DNA from: Bacillota bacterium
GTDB lineage: Bacteria; Bacillota; Clostridia; Clostridiales; Clostridiaceae
Assembly (NCBI GenBank): GCA_023445445.1
Contig: JAEXLD010000039.1
Location: 1-64,000 of the forward strand
Length of the DNA stretch: 64,000 nt
Reading direction: 5' to 3'
In this document: in pieces, positions 45,548 through 54,346 of the stretch
Position numbering within the stretch: the first letter of the stretch is position 1
Layout of the letters: the number at the start of each line of letters is the position of its first letter
The notes under the pieces: model-generated
Told to the model about the DNA's origin: nothing
The model's database searches: none
Seen by the model: the letters and a program-made list of their open reading frames with translations, nothing else
Program-made: the position numbers and the translations under genes

Positions 45548-45994
45548 ATGAGAGAAATAAAAATATTAGTTTTTAAGTTAGCTGATGAATTCTATGCAAC
45601 TGATATTATGGAGGTAGAGAGAATTTTAGGATATGAAGAACCTACTACTCTTCCAGACTCTCCAAGCTTTTTGAATGGGGTGATAAACTATGAAAATAGT
45701 GTTTTACCTATTATTAATCTTGTAGATAAATTTAAACTAAAGTCAGAAAATACAATAGATAAAAAAATAATCGTTGTAAAAAGAGAAAATGGTAAATTTG
45801 GAATTTTAGTGGATAGTGTCAGTGAAGTAGTAAGTATTTCAGATGAAGAAATTAAAAAACCAGATAGTCTTACAACTTTAATTTCAAAAAGGTATATAAA
45901 AGGATTTATAAAAAAGAAGGAAAACATAATAATAATGCTTGACTTAGAAAGTATTTTGACAGTTGAAGAAGAAGAAATTATTTTTCAGGGGTGA
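45548..45994 (+). CDS. cheW: Chemotaxis coupling protein CheW (first copy)
   Basis: A 148-residue CheW domain built of two SH3-like lobes. FKLADEFYATDIMEVERIL, FLNGVINYENSVLPIINLVDKF and GILVDSVSEVVSI are the usual segments. It links chemoreceptors to CheA at the membrane array. The GVINYE-N segment replaces the more common GvinlRG, and the Arg that contacts receptors is absent, so this copy may interact differently from the second CheW at 50918, which keeps LRG. It is in an operon with fapA and cheD. Confidence 0.9.
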   Translation: MREIKILVFKLADEFYATDIMEVERILGYEEPTTLPDSPSFLNGVINYENSVLPIINLVDKFKLKSENTIDKKIIVVKRENGKFGILVDSVSEVVSISDEEIKKPDSLTTLISKRYIKGFIKKKENIIIMLDLESILTVEEEEIIFQG

Positions 45995-46003
45995 AATTCT
46001 TGA

Positions 46004-46492
46004 ATGACGAAAAAAGAAGTTAGAGTTGGAATAGCAGATAGTGCAATAGTAGCCTCTCCAGATAAACTAATTACAATGGGCTTAGGATCCTGCATTGGCA
46101 TAGCTTTATATGATAGAGAGAAAAAAGTAGCAGGATTAGTACATATTATGCTACCAGATAGTAAACAATTTAAAGATATAGTAAACCCATTAAAATATGC
46201 AGATCTAGGGGTTGAAATTTTATTTAAAGAAATGTTAGCTTTTGGTTGTAGCAAAGGGAATATTGTAGCTAAAATAGCAGGTGGAGCATCTATGTTTAAA
46301 TTTTCAGATAAAAAAATAATTAGTGATATAGGTAAAAGAAATGGAGAAGCAACTATCAATGCTATAAAAAAGTTAGAAATTCCTATTATGGGAGAAGATA
46401 TTGGAGGTAATAAAGGTAGAACTATGATAATTGAAAGCGAAGATGGATTAGTTACGGTTAGAAGTATTGGTAGTAGTATAAAAACTCTCTAA
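46004..46492 (+). CDS. cheD: Chemoreceptor glutamine deamidase CheD
   Basis: A 162-residue protein of normal length. TMGLGSCIGIALYD carries the catalytic Cys (C30) and VAGLVHIMLPDS the catalytic His (H47). AKIAGGASMF and IGKRNGEATINAIKK are conserved structural segments. It deamidates receptor Gln residues and, in the Bacillus system, binds CheC and raises its phosphatase activity. cheC is in the same operon. GGGGTGAA lies upstream. A TTG at 46000 in another frame stops quickly. Confidence 0.93.
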   Translation: MTKKEVRVGIADSAIVASPDKLITMGLGSCIGIALYDREKKVAGLVHIMLPDSKQFKDIVNPLKYADLGVEILFKEMLAFGCSKGNIVAKIAGGASMFKFSDKKIISDIGKRNGEATINAIKKLEIPIMGEDIGGNKGRTMIIESEDGLVTVRSIGSSIKTL

Positions 46493-46507
46493 AGGAGGTT
46501 TGCAGTA

Positions 46508-47098
46508 TTGAGCAGGGATTCAGTAATAGAAAACAAAGACATAATATTAATAGGAGCCTCTACTGGTGGGCCAAAAGCTATAGAAAGTATAATAACTAAT
46601 TTCACTAGAGAATTAAATGCTACGGTATTAATAGTACAGCATATGCCTAGTGGTTTTACTAAGTCCTTTGCAGAAAGATTAAATAAAAAATGTTCTTTAG
46701 ATGTTTTAGAAGCAAGGGATGGCATAAGGATAGAAAAAAATAAAATCTATATAGCTCCAGGGGGATATCATATGATAGTTAACGATTCTGGAATTATAAG
46801 ATTAAATTTAGAAGATCCAGTATGGGGAGTTAGACCAGCAGTTGACAAGCTGTTTGTATCTGCTTCATCAGTATATGGAAATAGAATTATTTCTGTTGTG
46901 CTTACAGGAATGGGAAAAGACGGCGCAGAAGGAACAGTTGTGGTAAAGATGAATAAGGGAATAACTATTGCTCAAGATGAAAAAAGTTCAGTGATTTATG
47001 GAATGCCAAAATGTGCATATGAAACAGGGTGTGTGGATTATGTAATTCCTTTAGAGAAGATTGCTTTCAAAATAAAAGATTTAATTAAGAAAAATTAG
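46508..47098 (+). CDS. cheB: CheB methylesterase catalytic domain without receiver domain
   Basis: A 196-residue protein covering only the CheB C-terminal domain. The triad is intact: GASTGGP (S18), IVQHMPSGF (H45) and LTGMGKDGAEG (D138). Ordinary CheB is about 340-360 residues with an N-terminal phospho-receiver that blocks the active site until CheA phosphorylates it. Here the preceding gene ends 16 bases upstream, so no receiver can be hidden in frame. Receptor demethylation should then be constitutive or controlled otherwise. It starts at TTG after AAAGGAGG. Confidence 0.9.
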   Translation: MSRDSVIENKDIILIGASTGGPKAIESIITNFTRELNATVLIVQHMPSGFTKSFAERLNKKCSLDVLEARDGIRIEKNKIYIAPGGYHMIVNDSGIIRLNLEDPVWGVRPAVDKLFVSASSVYGNRIISVVLTGMGKDGAEGTVVVKMNKGITIAQDEKSSVIYGMPKCAYETGCVDYVIPLEKIAFKIKDLIKKN

Positions 47099-47106
47099 GA
47101 GTATAT

Positions 47107-47871
47107 ATGGAGTTTATAGATTTTCATAATTGGATTTATAAAGAGTTTAAAATTGACTTAAATGCTTATAAGCCTGAACAGTTAAATAGAAGAATAGGAA
47201 GCCTAATGTCAAGGAATGGCATAGAAACCTTAAGTGAATATAAGAAAGTTCTTTTAACAAATAAAGAACAAAGGGAAAAATTTTTGGATTTTATAACCAT
47301 AAATGTTACTGAGTTTTTTAGAAATCCAGAATTGTTTTTTGAATTACAAGGAATTATAAGAGATTATAGCAAGGATATTTCAAAATTAAAAGTTTGGAGT
47401 GCAGCATGTTCTATGGGGTGCGAGCCATATAGTATAGCAATGATAATTGATGATATAAATTCAAATCTTAAGGTAGATATATTGGCAACAGATATTGATG
47501 AAAATATTTTAAAAAAAGCTGAGCTTGGACAATATCAATCAGTAGAAATGAAAAATGTAAATGAAGTTTTTAAAAAGAAGTATTTTAATTTTGTAAATGA
47601 AAAGTATATCGTAAGTGAAAAAATTAAATCTATGGTTAAATTTAAAAAGCATGATTTAATATTAGATAAATATGATAACAATTTCGATTTAATAGTATGT
47701 AGAAATGTAATAATTTATTTTAAAAATGATATTAAGATGGAAATATTTAAAAAGTTTTCAGATTCATTGAAAAAAGGTGGAATGTTATTTGTAGGGGCCA
47801 CAGAAAGTATCTATAATTATAAGGATTTTAATTTAGAAAAGGTATCAACTTTTATTTATAAGAAAGTATAA
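47107..47871 (+). CDS. cheR: Chemoreceptor methyltransferase CheR
   Basis: A 254-residue protein with an N-terminal helical domain (LNRRIGSLMSRNGI) and a C-terminal SAM-dependent domain. TINVTEFFRNPELFF, VWSAACSMGCEPYSIAMII (SAM-binding motif I), ATDIDENIL and DLIVCRNVIIYF are characteristic. It methylates receptor glutamates using SAM, opposing the CheB encoded just upstream. The usual CSTGEE in motif I reads CSMGCE, an unusual substitution (Cys for Glu/Gly region) but within SAM-loop variation. AGGAGTAT lies before the ATG. Confidence 0.93.
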   Translation: MEFIDFHNWIYKEFKIDLNAYKPEQLNRRIGSLMSRNGIETLSEYKKVLLTNKEQREKFLDFITINVTEFFRNPELFFELQGIIRDYSKDISKLKVWSAACSMGCEPYSIAMIIDDINSNLKVDILATDIDENILKKAELGQYQSVEMKNVNEVFKKKYFNFVNEKYIVSEKIKSMVKFKKHDLILDKYDNNFDLIVCRNVIIYFKNDIKMEIFKKFSDSLKKGGMLFVGATESIYNYKDFNLEKVSTFIYKKV

Positions 47872-47884
47872 AGGGGTGAATAAT

Positions 47885-49906
47885 ATGGATGTATCTCAAT
47901 ATATGAATATGTTTTTAGAAGAATCAATGGAGAATTTACAAACTTTAAATGAATCATTACTAGCTTTAGAACAAGAACCAGAAAATATAGATAAGCTAAA
48001 TGAAATATTTAGAGTAGCTCATACTATTAAAGGAATGGCTGCAACTATGGGATTTAATAATATAGCAGAGCTTACTCATAAGATGGAAGATGTTTTATCA
48101 GAATTTAGAGAGGGAAAGCTTAAAGTAACTAGAAATGTTGTTACTGTTTTGTTTGATTGTTTAGATACCTTAGAAAGAATGGTAAGTAATATAGAAGAAG
48201 GTAATGACAAGGAAATAGAGTATTTAAATATTATTAAAGAATTAGAAAGAGTAGCAAAAGTAGATAATATAAATGATACTGAAGATATAGAGAGTAATAA
48301 TATAAGTGAATTAAATAGTTCAATTAATATTTCTTTAAATGAATATGATATTTCAGTAATTAAACAAGCTAGAAAAAACCAATATAATGGAATAGGTGTA
48401 AAAGTATATCTAAGAGAAGATACTTTATTAAAATCAGCTAGAGCATTTTTAATAGTTCAAGAACTAGAATCTCAAGGAGAAATAATAAAATCCTTCCCAT
48501 CTACAGAGGATATTGAAAATGAACAGTTTGATACAGAATTAATATTTGTATTATTAACCAAAAGATCTAAAGAAGATATACAAAGTTTAATAAGTAATAT
48601 TTCAGAGGTTAATAAAGTAGAAACTTATTATGTTGAATTAGAAGATTATCATGAGCCTATATTAAGTAATAAATCTGTAGTAAATGAAGCTAAAAATTTA
48701 TCTAAAAATGTGCAAGTAGAAGGGGAAATAATTGAACCTAAGGAAATTAAAAAGGAAAATAATACTTCATCTAAGAGAGCACATCAATCTGTAAGAGTAG
48801 ACCTACAAAGAATTGATAAGCTTATGAATATGGTATCAGAACTGGTAATTTACAGAACTAGATTAGAACAAATAGTTATTGATGATAAGTCTCAAGAACT
48901 AATAGAAACTCTAGAGCAAGTAGAAAGAACAACTTCTGATCTTCAAGATTTGGTTATGAAAATTAGAATGTTGCCACTAGAAGTGGTATTCAATAGGTTC
49001 CCTAGAATGATTAGAGATTTATCTGTAGAGCTTAAAAAGGAAATCAATTTTGTAATAGAAGGTTCTGAAACAGAATTAGATAGAACTGTCATAGATGAAA
49101 TAGGAGAACCATTAATTCATCTTTTAAGAAATGCAGCAGATCATGGAGTAGAAAGCAAAGAAGAAAGAATAAAAAATGGTAAGGATCCTATTGGAACAAT
49201 TAAGCTTGTAGCCTATCAAGAGGGAACTAAAGCACTAATTAAAGTAAGTGATGATGGTGCTGGTATAAATCTTAATAGAGTTAAGGAAAAGGCAGAGGAA
49301 ATTGGAATAAGTACAGATGGCCTTAGCGATAGTGACATAAAAAATCTTATATTTGCTCAAGGATTTAGTACTAACAAAGTAGTTACAGACATTTCAGGTA
49401 GAGGAGTTGGAATGGATGTAGTAAAAAGTAAAATTTCATCCCTTGGTGGGACTGTTGATGTAGTGAGTGATGAAGGAAAAGGTACGAGCTTTATAATTAA
49501 ATTACCACTTACCCTTCAAATAATTCAAGCCTTACTTGTTAAGATAGGAGATGAAACCTTAGCAATTTCTCTAGGATTTATAGATAGAGTTATAGATTAT
49601 AGAGAAGAAAGATTGAAAAAGACTAATGGTGAAGAGGTTATTATTTATAGAGATAACGTTATACCGCTAATTAGACTTAATGAAAGATTAAATATAGAAA
49701 GCAAGGATAGTAATAAAAAGTTTATTATTATAGTTAAAGTAGGAGAAAAAACAGTAGGATTACTAGTAGATTCCTTATTTGGACAACAAGAAATAGTAAT
49801 TAAACCTTTAGGCAAGTCATTAAAATTCTTAAAAGAATATATTGGAGCTACTATTTTAGGTAATGGATTAGTAACATTGATACTTGATGTTGCAGCATTA
49901 ATATAG
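47885..49906 (+). CDS. cheA: Chemotaxis histidine kinase CheA
   Basis: A 673-residue kinase with all five domains. P1 HPt with phospho-His in RVAHTIKGMAAT (H46). P2 response-regulator docking region (about 160-255). P3 dimerisation helix (LMNMVSELVIYRTRLEQI). P4 ATPase with N box HLLRNAADHGVE, G1 DDGAGIN, and G2 GRGVGMDVV with GKGTSF. P5 CheW-like domain at the C-terminus. It phosphorylates CheY. CheB here lacks the receiver it would normally target. ATG 47885 after AAGGGGTGA is chosen over the GTG at 47876 that overlaps that site. Confidence 0.96.
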   Translation: MDVSQYMNMFLEESMENLQTLNESLLALEQEPENIDKLNEIFRVAHTIKGMAATMGFNNIAELTHKMEDVLSEFREGKLKVTRNVVTVLFDCLDTLERMVSNIEEGNDKEIEYLNIIKELERVAKVDNINDTEDIESNNISELNSSINISLNEYDISVIKQARKNQYNGIGVKVYLREDTLLKSARAFLIVQELESQGEIIKSFPSTEDIENEQFDTELIFVLLTKRSKEDIQSLISNISEVNKVETYYVELEDYHEPILSNKSVVNEAKNLSKNVQVEGEIIEPKEIKKENNTSSKRAHQSVRVDLQRIDKLMNMVSELVIYRTRLEQIVIDDKSQELIETLEQVERTTSDLQDLVMKIRMLPLEVVFNRFPRMIRDLSVELKKEINFVIEGSETELDRTVIDEIGEPLIHLLRNAADHGVESKEERIKNGKDPIGTIKLVAYQEGTKALIKVSDDGAGINLNRVKEKAEEIGISTDGLSDSDIKNLIFAQGFSTNKVVTDISGRGVGMDVVKSKISSLGGTVDVVSDEGKGTSFIIKLPLTLQIIQALLVKIGDETLAISLGFIDRVIDYREERLKKTNGEEVIIYRDNVIPLIRLNERLNIESKDSNKKFIIIVKVGEKTVGLLVDSLFGQQEIVIKPLGKSLKFLKEYIGATILGNGLVTLILDVAALI

Positions 49907-49920
49907 AAGGGAAGGATTTT

Positions 49921-50520
49921 ATGGACTACCAAAATTTAAGTTCAATTCAATTAGATGCATTAAAAGAAGTATCTAATATTGGAGCTGGTAATGCAGCAAC
50001 ATCATTGTCAATTTTACTTGGAACCAAGATAGATATGTCAGTTCCCAATATGAATTTAATTGCATTTGATGAACTATTTAATAGTTATAAAGAAAATGAA
50101 GTAGTAGCAGTACTAGTGAAAATTTTAGATGATATAGCAGGTAGCGTCTTATATGTATTTGATGAAAAGGTTGCACTTAATATAGTATCAAAGATGACAT
50201 TAGTACAAGAAGATACTTTAACGGAAATGGGATTTTCCGTAATAGGAGAAATAGGTAATATTATATCATCCTCATTTATGAATTCAATTGCTGATTTTAC
50301 TGGGTTAAAAATAACAGCTTCAGTGCCAGCAGTAGTAAATGATATGATAAGTGCTATACTTGTATCTACATTTGTAGAAACAGGACAATATCAAGAATAT
50401 GTTTTAGATATAGAAACTTTATTTATGGGAGAAGAAGAAAATAATATTGAAGGACATTTTTATTTTGTACCTTCCCCAGGATCATTAGAAAAAATATTAG
50501 AGTCACTAGGAATAAAATAG
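49921..50520 (+). CDS. cheC: CheY-P phosphatase CheC
   Basis: A 199-residue protein with two intact CheC active sites. Site 1 is E16/N19 in KEVSNIGAGN and site 2 is E110/N113 in GEIGNIISSS. Each Asn is followed after 22 residues by the conserved Pro. It hydrolyses CheY phosphate and, bound to CheD, takes part in adaptation. cheD lies upstream in the same operon and cheY 15 bases downstream. No CheZ is present, as expected for this lineage. Confidence 0.93.
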   Translation: MDYQNLSSIQLDALKEVSNIGAGNAATSLSILLGTKIDMSVPNMNLIAFDELFNSYKENEVVAVLVKILDDIAGSVLYVFDEKVALNIVSKMTLVQEDTLTEMGFSVIGEIGNIISSSFMNSIADFTGLKITASVPAVVNDMISAILVSTFVETGQYQEYVLDIETLFMGEEENNIEGHFYFVPSPGSLEKILESLGIK

Positions 50521-50535
50521 GTTGGAGGTTTTAAA

Positions 50536-50895
50536 ATGAAAAAAGTTTTAATAGTTGATGATGCTGCTTTTATGAGAATGATGATAAAGGACATATTACA
50601 AAAAAATGGTTTTGAAGTAGTAGGTGAAGCAAGTAATGGAATAGAAGCCGTTAATTTATATAAGAAGGAAAGACCAGATGTTGTAACTATGGACATAACT
50701 ATGCCAGATATGGATGGAATAGAAGCTGTAAAAGAAATAAGAGTTTTCGATCCAAATGCAAAAATTATTATGTGTTCAGCTATGGGACAACAATCCATGG
50801 TTATGGATGCTATTAAATCAGGGGCAAAGGACTTTATTGTAAAGCCTTTCCAAGCAGATAGAGTATTAGAAGCTATTAGAAAGGTTGTAGGATAA
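50536..50895 (+). CDS. cheY: Chemotaxis response regulator CheY
   Basis: A 119-residue single receiver domain. Acidic pocket DD at 8-9, phosphorylated Asp D53 in TMDITMPDMDG, Ser of CSAMGQ as the switch hydroxyl, and Lys in IVKPF. It has no output domain. Phospho-CheY carries the signal from CheA to the FliM/FliY switch encoded next in the operon. GTTGGAGG lies upstream. Confidence 0.95.
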   Translation: MKKVLIVDDAAFMRMMIKDILQKNGFEVVGEASNGIEAVNLYKKERPDVVTMDITMPDMDGIEAVKEIRVFDPNAKIIMCSAMGQQSMVMDAIKSGAKDFIVKPFQADRVLEAIRKVVG

Positions 50896-50917
50896 ATAAA
50901 GGTAGGAGGCAGATTGA

Positions 50918-51316
50918 ATGCAATTTGTAATATTTAAATTAGGAGAAGAACATTTTGCAGTTGAAACTGATAAAGTTTTAAGTATTAATGATATGATGAC
51001 TATTACTAAGGTGCCAAAGGCTCCTAACTATATGAAGGGGTTAATTAATTTAAGAGGAAGTATAAAATCATTAGTAGATTTAAATTTATTACTTAATATT
51101 AAGTCAGATAAAATGCAAAATAATATTATTATACTTAAGGTTAATGAAGAAGAATTAGGTATAACTGTAGATGAAGTAGAAGAGGTTATAGATATTGAAG
51201 AAAACAAACTTCAAAAATTTGATATTCATAGTACTGAAGCAAATATAAAAGGAATAATAAATTTAGAAGATAAGTTATTAACAGTAATAAATATAGAAAG
51301 ATTACTTAATCAATGA
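50918..51316 (+). CDS. cheW: Chemotaxis coupling protein CheW (second copy)
   Basis: A 132-residue CheW domain. FKLGEEHFAVETDKVLSI, PNYMKGLINLRGSIKSLVDLN and GITVDEVEEVIDI are typical, and the LRG segment with the receptor-contacting Arg is retained, unlike the first CheW at 45548. Two different CheW proteins could give mixed arrays. It lies between cheY and fliM. GTAGGAGG precedes the ATG. Confidence 0.92.
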   Translation: MQFVIFKLGEEHFAVETDKVLSINDMMTITKVPKAPNYMKGLINLRGSIKSLVDLNLLLNIKSDKMQNNIIILKVNEEELGITVDEVEEVIDIEENKLQKFDIHSTEANIKGIINLEDKLLTVINIERLLNQ

Positions 51317-51332
51317 GAAGTGAGGGATAGAA

Positions 51333-52328
51333 ATGGCAGAGGTACTTAGTCAAAGTGAAATAGATGCTCTTCTTTCTGCCTTATCTACTGGAGATGTTGA
51401 GCCAGAACAGCTAAAAGAAAAAGAAGAGAAGCATAAGATTAAAAAGTATGACTTTAGAAGTCCGCAAAAGTTTTCTAAGGACCACATAAGAACTTTAGAA
51501 ATGGTTCATGATTCCTTTGCAAGGATAGTAAGTAACTATCTTTCAGGGCAACTTAGAAAGCATGTGAAAATTGAAATCCAAAGTGTTGAGCAAATTACTT
51601 ATGAGGAATTTGTTCACTCTATTCCTAATCCTACTATAATAACAATATTTAAAATGAATCCTCTACAAGGAAATTTATTACTTGAAATGAATCCACAATT
51701 TTCATTTCAAATATTAGATATACTTTTAGGAGGCTCAGGCCAAAGATATGAGAAACCTAAAGAATTCTCAGAAATAGAGAAAAATATAATATCAAACATA
51801 ACAACTGAGATGATAAAGTCTATGGTACTTGCTTGGGATGGAATATTAGAAGTAAAACCAGAATTTGAATTATTAGAAACAAATCCATCAGCAAACCAGA
51901 CATTAGCTCCTAATGAACCAGTTGCTTTACTTAGCTTTTTAGTAGAACTAGGTAAAAGTACTACATATATGAACTTATGTATTCCGTATTTAAGTGTAGA
52001 AAAAATATTAGATAAGCTTGTTGTTCAATATTGGTTTAAAACTGATGAAGATGAGCTAAGTGATGAAGCAAAAGAAAAACTTAAAAAGGGAATTAACCCT
52101 GTAGAGGTAAATATGCATGTAGAGCTTGGTAAAACAGAAATAACAATAGATAATTTTTTAAAGCTTGTTAATGGAGATGTTTTAATATTAGATTCTCAAT
52201 GCAGTGATCCAGTTAAAGTATTTGTAGAAGGAAATGAATGTTTTGTAGGAAAACCAGGATCTATAGGAAAGAATATGGGAGTTGAAATTTTAGATATTTT
52301 ATATAAGGATGTGATTGAGAATGAGTAG
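51333..52328 (+). CDS. fliM: Flagellar motor switch protein FliM
   Basis: A 331-residue protein. The N-terminal SQSEIDALLSAL peptide is the phospho-CheY docking motif. A CheC-like middle domain follows (DFRSPQKFSKDHIRTLEMVHD, FARIVSNYLSGQLR), then a C-terminal SpoA domain (MHVELGKTEITIDNFLKLVNGDVL). It forms the rotor C-ring with FliG and FliY and reverses rotation on CheY-P binding. The last codons overlap the start of fliY. GAAGTGAGGGA is the ribosome binding site. Confidence 0.95.
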   Translation: MAEVLSQSEIDALLSALSTGDVEPEQLKEKEEKHKIKKYDFRSPQKFSKDHIRTLEMVHDSFARIVSNYLSGQLRKHVKIEIQSVEQITYEEFVHSIPNPTIITIFKMNPLQGNLLLEMNPQFSFQILDILLGGSGQRYEKPKEFSEIEKNIISNITTEMIKSMVLAWDGILEVKPEFELLETNPSANQTLAPNEPVALLSFLVELGKSTTYMNLCIPYLSVEKILDKLVVQYWFKTDEDELSDEAKEKLKKGINPVEVNMHVELGKTEITIDNFLKLVNGDVLILDSQCSDPVKVFVEGNECFVGKPGSIGKNMGVEILDILYKDVIENE

Positions 52329-53457
52329 CAGTTTTTTATCTCAAGAAGAAATAGATTCATTATTAAAGGGAACAGACGAAGATACTAGTGTTGAAGTAGT
52401 AACAGAAATAGAAAGGGACTTACTAGGAGAAATAGGTAATATTTCTATGGGGTCAGCCTCTACAGCACTATATCAACTTATAAATAAGCAGGTAAACATT
52501 ACAACACCAAAGGTTACAATAACAACATTGCAAAGTATAAAAGAAGGTTTTGAATATCCTAACATAATATTAGATGTAGAATATGTTTCTGGTATTACAG
52601 GCAGAAATCTTTTAATTATGAAAACTACAGATGCTGCTGTAATTGCAAATCTTATGATGGGAGGAGACGGACAAGTTTCTACAACAGAATTGTCTGAAAT
52701 AGAAGTAAGTGCAGTTCAAGAAGCAATGAACCAAATGATAGGATCTGCAGCTACTTCCATGGCAACAATGTTTGATAGAGAAGTAAATATTTCTCCACCA
52801 AAATCAAAGATATGGAAGGAAATGAGTGAAAAAATATCTGAAGCTATTCCAGAAGAACAAAAAATAGTTGAAATTTGTTTTGACTTAACAATAGAAGGTT
52901 TACTTCAATCTAATATGATGCAAATATTACCTATTCAAACAGCTAAAAAAATTGTTTCTATTATGATGGGAGAAGAATCATTTGAAAAGGAGGAAGCTGC
53001 AGTGGATGTTAAAGTAGAAAGTAATACTGTATTACCAGAAAATGAGACTGCATCTAAAGTCATTAATGCGGGATATAATGAAGCAGCTATAACTGCAACA
53101 TATAAAGAAAATATTGATACTTCTATTAAAGAAAAGCCTATTGAAGTTCATGATGCTAGCTTTGAATCCTTAACTCAAGGTAAGGTAGGAGAATCTCATA
53201 GGAATATAGACTTAATATTAGATGTTCCTTTAGATGTTTCAGTAGTTCTTGGAAGAACTAAAAAGAGTATAAAGGATATTTTGAATTTAAGTACAGGATC
53301 CTTAATAGAATTAGATAAATTAGCAGAAGAACCAGTGGAAATACTTGTAAATGGCAAAAAGATAGCTTATGGTGAAGTAGTAGTAGTAGATGAGAATTTT
53401 GGAGTTAGAATAACAAGTATTATTAGTGGAGTAGAGAGAATTAAATCTTTAAGGTAG
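52321..53457 (+). CDS. fliY: Flagellar motor switch phosphatase FliY (FliN type)
   Basis: A 379-residue protein. The N-terminal SFLSQEEIDSLLKG is a CheY-binding peptide. A CheC-like domain keeps both phosphatase sites (EIGN and EAMN, each with Pro 23 residues after the Asn). A linker covers about 220-295, and the C-terminal FliN SpoA domain contains LDVPLDVSVVLGRTKKSIKDIL. It is both a C-ring part and a CheY-P phosphatase. ATG 52321 lies inside the fliM end and is preceded by AAGGATGTGA. A TTG at 52315 is the alternative. Confidence 0.93.
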   Translation: MSSSFLSQEEIDSLLKGTDEDTSVEVVTEIERDLLGEIGNISMGSASTALYQLINKQVNITTPKVTITTLQSIKEGFEYPNIILDVEYVSGITGRNLLIMKTTDAAVIANLMMGGDGQVSTTELSEIEVSAVQEAMNQMIGSAATSMATMFDREVNISPPKSKIWKEMSEKISEAIPEEQKIVEICFDLTIEGLLQSNMMQILPIQTAKKIVSIMMGEESFEKEEAAVDVKVESNTVLPENETASKVINAGYNEAAITATYKENIDTSIKEKPIEVHDASFESLTQGKVGESHRNIDLILDVPLDVSVVLGRTKKSIKDILNLSTGSLIELDKLAEEPVEILVNGKKIAYGEVVVVDENFGVRITSIISGVERIKSLR

Positions 53458-53515
53458 TAATACATAGGTTCTATGCACAATGTGAAGTTAATAATGAAAA
53501 ATGAAAATTTTAATT

Positions 53516-53541
53516 AGAGGCTGTTGTTACAGCCTCTTTTC
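53516..53541 (+). terminator. Terminator after fliY
   Basis: AGAGGCTGT and ACAGCCTCT form a 9-bp stem around a 4-base loop, followed by TTTCTT. It separates the chemotaxis operon from the sigma-28 operon. Confidence 0.82.
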
Positions 53542-53582
53542 TTGTTATATATTATATTTATTGATTTTTTAAATATAATAAC

Positions 53583-53609
53583 TAAACTTTTAAGTAAAAA
53601 AAACGATAA
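53583..53609 (+). promoter_or_regulatory. Sigma-28 (SigD/FliA) promoter of the flgM operon
   Basis: TAAA is followed after 15 bases by AACGATAA, matching the sigma-28 consensus TAAA-N15-GCCGATAA except for the first two bases of the -10. It is 31 bases upstream of flgM and just past the fliY terminator. Confidence 0.8.
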
Positions 53610-53639
53610 ATATCATATAGGAAAATGTTGGAGGGAATT

Positions 53640-53912
53640 ATGAATATAAAAGGAATTAATTATACAAATGGAATTAATTATTATAACAAAGTTACTTCTA
53701 ATAAAATGGATAAGATAGAAAAAGAAAAAGCATATGACAGAATAGAAATATCAGAAGCTTCTAAAATTCTAAAGGATTATTCAATAGATAATAATTATAA
53801 TAATACTAAAAGAGTTATGGCTGTGAAAAATGAAATTTCTAATGGAACATATTCTTATGATGCTAGGCTTATTGCAAGAGGAATTTTAGAAGAAATGAAA
53901 GGTAAGAAGTAA
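53640..53912 (+). CDS. flgM: Anti-sigma-28 factor FlgM
   Basis: A 90-residue, largely disordered protein. DRIEISEASKIL and VMAVKNEISNGTYSYDARLIARGILEEM form the C-terminal sigma-binding helices of the family. It holds SigD inactive until the hook is complete and FlgM is exported. It is itself transcribed from a sigma-28 promoter, a negative feedback. ATG 53640 has GGAGG six bases upstream and is preferred over the TTG at 53625. Confidence 0.9.
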   Translation: MNIKGINYTNGINYYNKVTSNKMDKIEKEKAYDRIEISEASKILKDYSIDNNYNNTKRVMAVKNEISNGTYSYDARLIARGILEEMKGKK

Positions 53913-53914
53913 CA

Positions 53915-54325
53915 ATGGGAAGTAATTTAAAGGAAGTTCTTACTTTAGAAGAAGGAAAATTAAGAGAACTATTAGCATTACTAGATAAACAATATAAACT
54001 TATTTTAGATAAAGATATTTTTGGTATGGAAGCAGTGGCGGAAGAAATAAGATTAAAAAATAAAGAAGTAGCAGAAATTGAAGTAAATAGGAGAAAATTC
54101 TTAGGTAATACTTCAATAAATGATTATATAAATAACTCAAATAGTGATGAGTTAGATAATTTATATAGAAAAATACAAAAGTTATTAAATGAAATGATAT
54201 TGCAAAAGGATACAAATGAATTACTAATAAAGCAACAATTAAGTTTTACTAATAATTTACTAAATTTAATAAATCCAAAGAAGGATGTAACTACTTACAA
54301 CTCTTATGGAAGTGTAAGAAGGTAA
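53915..54325 (+). CDS. flgN: Flagellar export chaperone FlgN
   Basis: A 136-residue helical protein. LEEGKLRELLALLDKQYKLILDKDIFGMEAVAEEI and a C-terminal MILQKDTNELLIKQQLSFTNNLL segment follow the FlgN coiled-coil pattern. It escorts the hook-filament junction proteins FlgK and FlgL, encoded directly downstream, to the export gate. It starts three bases after the flgM stop, so the two are translationally coupled. Family assignment depends on pattern and position. Confidence 0.82.
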   Translation: MGSNLKEVLTLEEGKLRELLALLDKQYKLILDKDIFGMEAVAEEIRLKNKEVAEIEVNRRKFLGNTSINDYINNSNSDELDNLYRKIQKLLNEMILQKDTNELLIKQQLSFTNNLLNLINPKKDVTTYNSYGSVRR

Positions 54326-54346
54326 TAGAATATTGGAGGAGAGATT

